Shown here piece after piece: positions 1-4,687 of a stretch of DNA of 5,831 bases; within the stretch, counting starts at the first letter, position 1, and each line of letters starts with the position of its first letter. Source of the DNA: Chloroflexota bacterium (lineage in GTDB: Bacteria; Chloroflexota; Anaerolineae; Aggregatilineales; UBA3940). The stretch is taken from positions 1-5,831 of the forward strand of contig JAADYZ010000236.1 of assembly GCA_010092775.1 (NCBI GenBank), written 5' to 3'. A program made the translations under genes and the position numbers. A model generated the notes under the pieces. That model had not been told where the DNA came from. It did not search any database and saw nothing but the letters and a program-made list of their open reading frames with translations.

Positions 1-534
1 GCCGATTCCCATCTCGCCAACAGCAACAATATCCAAACCCTGTTCAACCTGCCGGTTCAGTTCGTCGATGCCTGCCTGCACGACCTGCTCAGCCTGCGCC
101 GATGTCAGTGCAGGCTCTATCGTGAAGTCTGCCGTGCCCAAGCCTGCTTTGGCGTCCACAAACGAGGGATGGTTGGTGACTTCGGGCGGCAGCGGTGCAG
201 CCACACCGGCATCGATAATCCGCAGGCGGGCGTTCATCTGCCGCGCAATGACGTTGATCGCTGCGCCACCTGCGATGAAATTGTGCACCATTTGGGCGGT
301 CACTTCCTGTGGATAGGCGCTCACCCCATGCTTGACCACACCATGATCACCGGCGGCGAGGATGATCGCGCGGCGCTCAGGCCGCCAGTCCATGCGGCCC
401 GTCATGGCGACAAGATTGGCTGAGAGCGTCTCCAGCTTGCCAAGGGCACCCAGTGGCTTGGTCAGAATGGCCTGCCGATCGAGCGCTTCTTCGCGTTCTT
501 GGGAATCTAAGGGTGGGATAATGGGTAGCTGCAT
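1..534 (-). CDS. cobT: CobT, nicotinate-nucleotide--dimethylbenzimidazole phosphoribosyltransferase (N-terminal half, cut by window edge)
   Basis: This cytoplasmic enzyme moves the phosphoribosyl group of nicotinate mononucleotide onto 5,6-dimethylbenzimidazole, giving alpha-ribazole phosphate and nicotinate, a step in building the lower loop of cobalamin. My translation gives 178 codons with no stop before base 1; the family is usually about 350 aa, so roughly half is present. Family motifs run in order: TKPLGALGKLE (residues 25-35), GDHGV (62-66), GVSAYPQEVTAQMV (70-83), NFIAGGAAIN (85-94), DAGV (108-111), GTADF (133-137) and GEMGIG (173-178). Glu174 falls where the Salmonella enzyme has a conserved active-site Glu174 (from memory); the catalytic Glu near residue 317 lies outside the window. 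The ATG at 534-532 has only a weak AGAAAG upstream. An in-frame TTG at 555-553 is the only alternative before the stop at 585-583, and it has no better ribosome site. It is separated from the upstream DUF1269 gene by two hairpins, so it is probably transcribed independently. Confidence 0.96.
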   Translation of the reverse strand, partial: MQLPIIPPLDSQEREEALDRQAILTKPLGALGKLETLSANLVAMTGRMDWRPERRAIILAAGDHGVVKHGVSAYPQEVTAQMVHNFIAGGAAINVIARQMNARLRIIDAGVAAPLPPEVTNHPSFVDAKAGLGTADFTIEPALTSAQAEQVVQAGIDELNRQVEQGLDIVAVGEMGIG

Positions 535-581
535 CAGGTTGGCGCTTTCTGTCAAAGGGGACTTCTGGAAAGAGCAGCAGC

Positions 582-610
582 ATTATACAAACAAAGGTGG
601 CTCAAAAGCC
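582..610 (-). promoter_or_regulatory. Possible cobT promoter with a consensus -10 box
   Basis: Read on the minus strand, bases 587-582 spell a perfect TATAAT, 47 nt before the cobT ATG. This would start the transcript near 575 with a leader of about 40 nt. The hexamer 17 nt upstream (610-605, GGCTTT) is a poor -35 match and overlaps the small hairpin at 597-612. The call therefore rests on the -10 box and its position between a terminator-like region and the gene. Confidence 0.4.
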
Positions 611-612
611 AC
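597..612 (-). terminator. Short hairpin with T-rich tail upstream of cobT
   Basis: Bases 597-602 (gtggct) and 607-612 (agccac) form a perfect 6-bp stem with a 4-nt loop. On the minus strand the right arm is followed by CTTTGTTTGT, the best T-rich tail of any hairpin in this window. It would act as a second, back-up terminator for the DUF1269 gene after the larger hairpin at 640-677. The stem is short and the T-tract is broken by G, so strength is uncertain. Confidence 0.4.
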
Positions 613-639
613 TGCCACTCCGTTGATAAGCCCAAAAGC

Positions 640-677
640 AATAGAGGCGGTCGCCTTGGCTGAGGGCCGCCTCTATT
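640..677 (-). terminator. Hairpin terminator after the DUF1269 gene
   Basis: Bases 640-650 (aatagaggcgg) and 667-677 (ccgcctctatt) are perfect 11-bp inverted arms with a 16-nt loop. The hairpin begins 23 nt after the stop codon of the DUF1269 gene. On the minus strand it is followed by GCTTTTGGG, a four-T run, so an intrinsic terminator is the natural reading, with a weak U-tract. Confidence 0.7.
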
Positions 678-700
678 CTCTATCGTCAAACGCAACGCGA

Positions 701-1225
701 CTAGGCTTCAGCCGCACCCTCTTCACCGTCACTGACCGCTTGCTTGAGCTGCTCGGCAACGTTGGCAGCGATGGTCGCCTGGAGCAAGCGAGCATCGGTG
801 TCTTCTAACAATTTGAGCAGCTTGCCCACCCACTCGTGCTCGATCAAAGCGATCAGAGCTGAGCTGTCCGGCGTGAGTTCGGCCTCAACCTGCTTGAGGA
901 ACTTGTCATCAAAGCCCATATCGACGTTGTGAGCCGTCACACCGCCCGTAGCGGCACCGGCTGCCGCACCGGCGATTACACCGGCAGGGCCGCCCAACAG
1001 GCCGATCAATCCGCCGATGACCGCGCCGAAGATCGCACCTTGTTTGGCATCCACATCAGCGGTCTCTTTGATGGTCGCTTTCCCTTTCTCGTCTTTGCTC
1101 AGCACGGCTGCATTGAGCAGCAGAATGGTTCCGTTCTTATGATGCTCTTTGATGTCTTGCAAGACAGCGTCAGCCTTGTCGTCATCGTTGTAGGCTGCGA
1201 CTATTAACTCGATAGGGCCGGCCAT
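701..1225 (-). CDS. DUF1269 family glycine-zipper protein
   Basis: This is a 174-aa protein of the DUF1269 family, whose biochemical role is not established. Residues 1-60 form a small alpha/beta-like region starting MAGPIELIVAAYND. A long glycine- and alanine-rich hydrophobic stretch at about 63-97 (GAVIGGLIGLLGGP followed by AGVIAGAAAGAATGG) is a glycine zipper that could insert in or associate with the membrane. The family signature LTPDSSALIALI lies at 117-128, followed by an amphipathic helical region and an acidic tail. Length is normal for the family. The start at ATG 1225 is supported by AAAAGGAAAAGAAT directly upstream, with AGG about 8 nt before the ATG. It is followed by two terminator-like hairpins and preceded by the hairpin at the end of the 1315-1881 gene. 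Stress or membrane roles are sometimes suggested for the family, but nothing here shows which applies. Confidence 0.9.
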   Translation of the reverse strand: MAGPIELIVAAYNDDDKADAVLQDIKEHHKNGTILLLNAAVLSKDEKGKATIKETADVDAKQGAIFGAVIGGLIGLLGGPAGVIAGAAAGAATGGVTAHNVDMGFDDKFLKQVEAELTPDSSALIALIEHEWVGKLLKLLEDTDARLLQATIAANVAEQLKQAVSDGEEGAAEA

Positions 1226-1271
1226 ATTCTTTTCCTTTTGATGTCAGGGTTTGCGCTCTCAGTATCTTAGC

Positions 1272-1328
1272 CCATTTTGCTGTGGCCGTGTAGGAATTGG
1301 GAGCGAGATGGCCATCAGAGCAAAATGG
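1272..1328 (-). terminator. Long inverted repeat overlapping the stop codon of the 1315-1881 gene
   Basis: Bases 1272-1281 (ccattttgct) and 1319-1328 (agcaaaatgg) are perfect 10-bp arms. Inside them, 1283-1287 (tggcc) and 1310-1314 (ggcca) add a second 5-bp stem across a small asymmetric bulge. The upstream-side arm lies in the last codons of the gene and the TGA (1317-1315) sits in the bulge. No U-tract follows on the minus strand (GGCTAAGATACTG). It could end the transcript, protect its 3' end, or tune transcription into the DUF1269 gene. Confidence 0.45.
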
Positions 1329-1881
1329 CGCGGAAGTCTCTCGCAATATTGAAATAGAGCAGCCATTCATCGGCCTTGAAGACGGTACCGGGTAGCATGT
1401 TGGGCAAAAAACTCAGCTTCCCGCGTGAGAAGGTGACCGAAAGCGCAGCAGATGCTTCGAGCAGTTGGTCGCACAGACCATGATGATCGGCCAGAAGCGA
1501 ACTGATCTTGCGGGGTTGCAAAGAATACTGAAGGAACTGCCGGTCGAACGTGGCATGGCCCGTCTGCAACCGCTTCCATTGGTTGGTGGTTTGTATCTGC
1601 TGGCTGAAATTGGTCGCCAGCCAGAAGTCTGGAAACTGACGATTGGGTACGACTGTGCTCAGGCGCGGCGAGAGTAGGTCCAGCGGGTCGGTCAGGCGGA
1701 TGGTCAGTTCAACATCACTATAGTGCCCGACAATCGTATCGCGAGAGTCCGGGTTGAATGTCAAACCCGCCTCCGCTAGATGGGTTCGCGCTTCCACCAA
1801 ACGCGCTTCAGTGCCAGAGATAATAGGCGTGTCGTCGTTCTGTGGCCGCTCAGATTGGGGCAGCAGGGGTTCGGTATCCAT
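1315..1881 (-). CDS. Soluble protein with the TGxxxFDxxF domain shared with the DUF3592 paralogs
   Basis: This is a 188-aa protein with no membrane segment or signal peptide, probably cytoplasmic, function unknown. Residues 1-45 are polar, with a short helical stretch (EARLVEARTHLAEAGL, 25-40). Residues 50-75 contain a beta-rich segment around GHYSDVELTIRLTDP. Residues 79-188 match the C-terminal domain of the three membrane proteins upstream: PNRQFPDFWLAT (79-90) aligns with their HHHFPEFFLVT or PHRLENFWVIP, and LQTGHATFDRQF (105-116) aligns with ETGDxxFDRRF, followed by the same helix-strand pattern. The motif style recalls DUF3137-type proteins; that placement is inference. The protein is therefore a stand-alone version of the domain that its paralogs tether to the membrane. 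The second motif Asp is His here (TGHATFD instead of TGDxxFD). No Shine-Dalgarno precedes ATG 1881, and there is no alternative start before the in-frame stop, so leaderless translation is possible. Confidence 0.8.
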   Translation of the reverse strand: MDTEPLLPQSERPQNDDTPIISGTEARLVEARTHLAEAGLTFNPDSRDTIVGHYSDVELTIRLTDPLDLLSPRLSTVVPNRQFPDFWLATNFSQQIQTTNQWKRLQTGHATFDRQFLQYSLQPRKISSLLADHHGLCDQLLEASAALSVTFSRGKLSFLPNMLPGTVFKADEWLLYFNIARDFRAILL

Positions 1882-1887
1882 TGAGCA

Positions 1888-1893
1888 AGTATA
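1888..1893 (-). promoter_or_regulatory. -10-like box placed for a leaderless transcript
   Basis: On the minus strand bases 1893-1888 read TATACT, five of six matches to TATAAT, ending 6 nt before the ATG at 1881. A start point 6-7 nt downstream would fall at or next to the A of the ATG, which would explain the missing ribosome-binding site. The -35 region is poor; the best candidate (TTGTTA, 1913-1908) is only 14 nt away and forms one arm of a palindrome. Confidence 0.3.
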
Positions 1894-1907
1894 ATCGCAG
1901 TCTGGAG

Positions 1908-1938
1908 TAACAATTTGTTATGCTTGCAATTATTGTAA
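1908..1938. promoter_or_regulatory. Two adjacent AT-rich palindromes, candidate operator pair
   Basis: Bases 1908-1913 (taacaa) and 1915-1920 (ttgtta) are a perfect 6-bp palindrome with one central base. Next to it, 1924-1930 (ttgcaat) and 1932-1938 (attgtaa) form a 7-bp palindrome with one mismatch. Their centres are 17 bp apart, and the first overlaps where a -35 box for the 1315-1881 gene would lie. A closely similar 13-mer (11 of 13 identical) occurs at 2568-2580 upstream of the next gene. This fits a dimeric repressor or activator site; the protein is unknown. Confidence 0.35.
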
Positions 1939-1974
1939 TCTATTTTGAGGCAGTGCGCGAATGAGCGCGACTGA

Positions 1975-2009
1975 TGCGAGGACTCGCAGGCCAATTCAAC
2001 AGGTTGAAT
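1975..2009. repeat. Two tandem short inverted repeats
   Basis: Bases 1975-1980 (tgcgag) and 1983-1988 (ctcgca) are perfect arms with a 2-bp centre. Bases 1994-2000 (attcaac) and 2003-2009 (gttgaat) are also perfect 7-bp arms with a 2-bp centre. With 2-nt centres they cannot fold as ordinary hairpin loops over their full length, so they look more like protein-binding palindromes or cruciform-type repeats. They abut the strong terminator hairpin at 2011-2040. Confidence 0.45.
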
Positions 2010-2010
2010 C

Positions 2011-2040
2011 ACTGAGCCCGGCCGGTTGGCCGGGCTCAGT
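2011..2040 (-). terminator. Strong GC-rich hairpin after the DUF6232-like gene
   Basis: Bases 2011-2023 (actgagcccggcc) and 2028-2040 (ggccgggctcagt) are perfect 13-bp arms around the tetraloop ggtt. It starts 29 nt after the stop codon of the 2070-2486 gene. No U-tract follows on either strand, but the stem strength and position make a transcription end the best reading. Confidence 0.7.
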
Positions 2041-2069
2041 CCTTAGGATGAGAGGTGGCTGACTGTCGG

Positions 2070-2486
2070 CTATCCACGAGGGTGGAGCTTCATGAAGTGA
2101 TCTTCTGCCAAGTCCTCCAGGGCTTGACCGAGTTCGTCGGCCCGCTGCCTGGGTAGGCAGATCGAATACTGCTTTCCGGAGTCTTGAATCAGTGTGGCAA
2201 AGGTTCGAGACATCGGTAGATTGCAGCAAACCAGCAAGACCGTGCCGATAACACCCAGGCTAATGCCCCACCAAATGGTCAGGCTAGACATCTGGATGAG
2301 TGCCATTGAGGCAAAGATCAGCACGCCGCCAGCGATCCACAGAGGCAGCCGCCCCGACACATTGGCAGTGGCCTCGTGAAGGGTGACACCTGTTACTTCT
2401 CGGACATCAAATGTCCCTTGAGGGGTGCGCAGCACATCGTCGGTTAAGGTCGTCTTACGATCCTGGTAATAAGTCTTTATCGCCAT
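2070..2486 (-). CDS. Small two-helix membrane protein, DUF6232-like
   Basis: This is a 138-aa protein of unknown function. The N-terminal part (residues 1-40) is beta-rich and has the form YYQDRKTTLTDDVLRTP followed by FDVREVTGVTL, which I recognise as DUF6232-style, a pleckstrin-homology-like arrangement in which strands flank a membrane hairpin. Two hydrophobic segments follow at about 48-66 and 69-89, joined by a very short turn. A C-terminal part (93-138) has two strands (TFATLIQDSGKQYSICLP) and an amphipathic helix (ADELGQALEDLAEDHF). Both soluble parts probably face the cytoplasm. The start at ATG 2486 is well supported by GGAAAGGGG about 5 nt upstream. It sits between the DUF3592 operon and the soluble paralog, set apart by hairpins on both sides and with its own candidate promoter, so it may be a separate transcript of the same functional set. 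Confidence 0.8.
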   Translation of the reverse strand: MAIKTYYQDRKTTLTDDVLRTPQGTFDVREVTGVTLHEATANVSGRLPLWIAGGVLIFASMALIQMSSLTIWWGISLGVIGTVLLVCCNLPMSRTFATLIQDSGKQYSICLPRQRADELGQALEDLAEDHFMKLHPRG

Positions 2487-2529
2487 ATAAACCCCTTTCC
2501 GCGCCTAAAGTACAGACGCGCTTTTATTC

Positions 2530-2559
2530 ATTCTAGGGCTTTTGTGAAGCGAAGCACAA
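2530..2559 (-). promoter_or_regulatory. Candidate promoter for the DUF6232-like gene
   Basis: On the minus strand bases 2535-2530 read TAGAAT (five of six to the -10 consensus). Bases 2559-2554 read TTGTGC, a partial -35 match, with an 18-nt spacer. Transcription would start near 2523, leaving a leader of about 37 nt that includes the good ribosome site. The -35 box overlaps one arm of the inverted repeat at 2556-2592, so a protein binding there could control this promoter. Confidence 0.4.
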
Positions 2560-2592
2560 GTGTCACATAACAGTTTGTAAGGTGACACTTGT
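2556..2592. repeat. Perfect 11-bp inverted repeat with a nested operator-like motif
   Basis: Bases 2556-2566 (acaagtgtcac) and 2582-2592 (gtgacacttgt) are perfect 11-bp arms around a 15-nt spacer. The spacer contains taacagtttgtaa (2568-2580), 11 of 13 identical to the palindrome at 1908-1920. The repeat starts 16 nt after the stop codon of the last DUF3592 gene and touches the -35 of the next promoter. It could be the operon's terminator hairpin (no U-tract is present), an operator, or both. Confidence 0.55.
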
Positions 2593-2608
2593 CATGCTTT
2601 TGTCGACG

Positions 2609-3610
2609 CTAGGAGGCCGTAAGCGAATCTGCTAGGTGCCGGAGCAGTTGGATAGCGGTGCCCCGGTGCCGGTCCAGGCTCTTGCGTGGCAGGCTTAAGC
2701 TTAGCTGGCCTTGTGAGACTTGCAAGTACATTGGGCCAGGCAGCTGCAGTAGGAGTTCCCGGAGATGATCATGCCTTTCCAGTAGCTTGCTGACCAAACC
2801 AGGTGAGTCTCCAAAGACGACAAAGCGTCGATCAAACTGCTCGTCACCTGTCTCCAGTTTGTGCCCGGTACGTATGGCACGCAACATGAGGATCATCAGC
2901 GCACTGAAGCTGTGGCCTAGCTTGGGGCTTTCCGGCGATCCGCTCTCCTGATTGGTGACCAAAAAGAACTCAGGGAAATGATGGTGCCCGATCCGGAGCA
3001 TTAGGTTTGCTCCTCGAGTGGCTTCGGGCACCATCAAAATAGCGCTTTGAACATACATCGCGGGGACGACACACAGCAGGACCAGCCCGATTGCCAGGTT
3101 GCGCCACCCTACCCGACGGGTTTGGATGACGGCTGCATCCCGATCCAACACAGACTGCTGTGGGTCAGCCGGATTATAGAAGACCGTGACTGTGCTGCCG
3201 TCTTCACCATAAAGCACATCACGGCCAGGCCCATCGACAAAGAAGGTATTCGGCAGTGTGAGGCGAGCGCTTTGATAGGTTACATCTTGCACCACATACT
3301 GGTACAGATCAGATTCGATCAACACACCGTCTGTCTGCCACCAGCCTTCCGCGGTTGCGGCGGTCCGGAGGTTCAGCAAGCCGTAAATGATGGCCAACAG
3401 TGCCACGAAAGTCACCCCCAGGACGAGCAAGAGCCGGTCGACGGCATGATATGCCGCTCCTTCGACAGTTTCGTGGCGGAGTCTAAGCGACTCAACGATG
3501 GCTGGGATGAGGGGCCGATGTTGAGTAATCCGAACGGCCCGAATGACAGCCGTGACGAGTAACAGGGCCGCAAAGGCGAAGGCACCCACAACAAGTAGAA
3601 AGCTGACCAT
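2609..3610 (-). CDS. DUF3592 membrane protein with C-terminal TGDxxFDxxF domain (third paralog)
   Basis: This is a 333-aa membrane protein of unknown function. Membrane segments lie at about 3-24, 59-81 and 169-190. The basic stretch RAVRITQHRP (24-33) after the first predicts a cytoplasmic loop, so the region between segments two and three should face outward. That region carries the DUF3592 hallmarks YVVQDVTYQS (105-114), LTLPN (117-121) and VTVFYNPADPQQSVLD (141-156). After the third segment come MVPEA (193-197) and a cytoplasmic domain with HHHFPEFFLVT (209-219) and ETGDEQFDRRF (253-263). I chose ATG 3610 because GGGGAG lies 5 nt upstream and because its distance to HRP (33 residues) equals that of the first paralog; the ATG at 3643 has no ribosome site. 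It ends the three-gene set, 49 nt after the second paralog. The DNA coding for the YVVxDVTYQS region is nearly identical to that of the second paralog. Confidence 0.85.
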   Translation of the reverse strand: MVSFLLVVGAFAFAALLLVTAVIRAVRITQHRPLIPAIVESLRLRHETVEGAAYHAVDRLLLVLGVTFVALLAIIYGLLNLRTAATAEGWWQTDGVLIESDLYQYVVQDVTYQSARLTLPNTFFVDGPGRDVLYGEDGSTVTVFYNPADPQQSVLDRDAAVIQTRRVGWRNLAIGLVLLCVVPAMYVQSAILMVPEATRGANLMLRIGHHHFPEFFLVTNQESGSPESPKLGHSFSALMILMLRAIRTGHKLETGDEQFDRRFVVFGDSPGLVSKLLERHDHLRELLLQLPGPMYLQVSQGQLSLSLPRKSLDRHRGTAIQLLRHLADSLTAS

Positions 3611-3659
3611 AGTGACTCCCCGGGTAAGGCTAGCGACTATCATATCTTGGGCATAAGCG

Positions 3660-4685
3660 CTAAGTGCTTGTCAACCGGTCTGAGAGCTGGCGAATAAAAT
3701 CAATAGTGCGCAGCCGGTCCTCCTCTTCCGGTGCATCGGCAAACTTCACATGGATAAACTTTGGTGTTACCATCAGGCTCACAGGCTGGGATAGATCCTT
3801 GAAACTGGCACGCAGATCATGGTGTGTTTGTAGAAATTGGTTGATCGTTTGAGGTGATTTGCTGCGCATAGCAAATTGCTCATCGAAGTGGTCATCACCG
3901 CTTTCCGGTTTGATATAGTCTGGCACATCGTGAAAGTGGTTGCTCAGCGCAGTCTGCCAGCTAGGCCAGCTAGATCCACTGCTTGACGGAGTGCCCTGGT
4001 CTATGGGGACGTGCACCAATGCGCTCAACAAGAATGGAGGCAGGTTATGGCGGCGAACTCGGAGCACTATTGTCTGACCTATGTGAGCTTCGGGTACAAC
4101 TTGGGCTGCACCACGCACGTAGATGAATGGGATAGCAACGATCGCCGATAGCCCACTAACCGCCAATAAAACACCAGATAATGCTGCGGCCTCACGCGCT
4201 CTCTCTAGCCAGACGACAGCTTGTGCAGGGTTACTCGGATTGTAGGCAATAGTGACTCGCCGCCCAGGTGCATCATCATCGATACGCCCCTCACCTGCAC
4301 GCCCACCAAAGATCACATTTGGCAGGGCTAGCCGATCACTTTGATAGGTCACATCTTCTACCACATACTCAACCACGCCGACTTCTATCAGGGTTGCATT
4401 TGTCTCCGGCCAATCTTCCGATGCAGTCACCATATAGAAATTGCGCACCCCTTGAGCAATCATAACCAACCCAAGCACAGGAACCAGCCACGTTGCAATC
4501 CGCAGCCCTGTGACCAGCCCGCCTTCTTGAGATTGCTGCAGGATGTTCAACCACTCCGGCACCGCCTCACGAACAGGTCTCTTTTGCCGGATCATGTCGG
4601 CTAGTAAGAGGGTACGGCTAAACAGACCCACAGGCACAATCATCAAAATGAGGAACAAGACAACAGTTGAATTCAAAGGCGACAT
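3660..4685 (-). CDS. DUF3592 membrane protein with C-terminal SGDxxFDxxF domain (second paralog)
   Basis: This is a 341-aa membrane protein of unknown function with the same plan as its neighbours. Hydrophobic segments lie at about 7-29, 62-84 and 168-191. The outward-facing DUF3592 part has YVVEDVTYQS (107-116), LALPN (119-123) and VTIAYNPSNPAQAVV (144-158). VVPEA (196-200) follows the third segment. The cytoplasmic domain has RRHNLPPFLLS (211-221), an inserted serine-rich linker (about 230-258), ESGDDHFDEQF (261-271) and a tail IDFIRQLSDRLTST that matches the first paralog. The acidic patch APEEEDR (318-324) is specific to this copy. ATG 4685 lies only 2 nt after the stop of the first paralog, with GGAG inside that gene's final codons, so translation is probably coupled. 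It shares the motif YVVxDVTYQS with the third paralog and looks closer to it there than to the first. Confidence 0.85.
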   Translation of the reverse strand: MSPLNSTVVLFLILMIVPVGLFSRTLLLADMIRQKRPVREAVPEWLNILQQSQEGGLVTGLRIATWLVPVLGLVMIAQGVRNFYMVTASEDWPETNATLIEVGVVEYVVEDVTYQSDRLALPNVIFGGRAGEGRIDDDAPGRRVTIAYNPSNPAQAVVWLERAREAAALSGVLLAVSGLSAIVAIPFIYVRGAAQVVPEAHIGQTIVLRVRRHNLPPFLLSALVHVPIDQGTPSSSGSSWPSWQTALSNHFHDVPDYIKPESGDDHFDEQFAMRSKSPQTINQFLQTHHDLRASFKDLSQPVSLMVTPKFIHVKFADAPEEEDRLRTIDFIRQLSDRLTST

Positions 4686-4687
4686 TA

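Noticed and set aside
604..630. gccactg sequence resembling part of a cobalamin riboswitch near cobT
   Set aside because: It lies on the plus strand while cobT is on the minus strand, the gap is only 166 nt and is filled by two simple hairpins, and no other conserved riboswitch boxes are visible.
362..808. 148-codon open frame on the plus strand
   Set aside because: It runs across cobT, two hairpins and the end of the DUF1269 gene on the other strand; both overlapped genes are clear family members.
1264..1292. TAAGAT as a -10 box for the DUF1269 gene
   Set aside because: The corresponding -35 position (TACACG) matches only half the consensus and the site lies at the foot of a hairpin, so I could not support it as a promoter.
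1776..2012. 78-codon minus-strand frame over the gap between the DUF6232-like gene and the soluble paralog
   Set aside because: It crosses the inverted-repeat cluster and overlaps the start of the soluble gene in another frame; its sequence shows no domain and no ribosome site.
1908..2040. Repeat cluster as a CRISPR array or mobile-element end
   Set aside because: The palindromes differ from one another, have no regular spacers, and no transposase or Cas gene is present.
3047..3562. 171-codon open frame on the plus strand
   Set aside because: It is antisense to the well-supported third DUF3592 paralog, has a low-complexity Asp/Gln/Pro composition, no ribosome site and no recognisable domain.
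3611..3643. Longer start (ATG 3643) for the third DUF3592 paralog
   Set aside because: No ribosome site precedes it and the 11 added residues have no match in the other paralogs.
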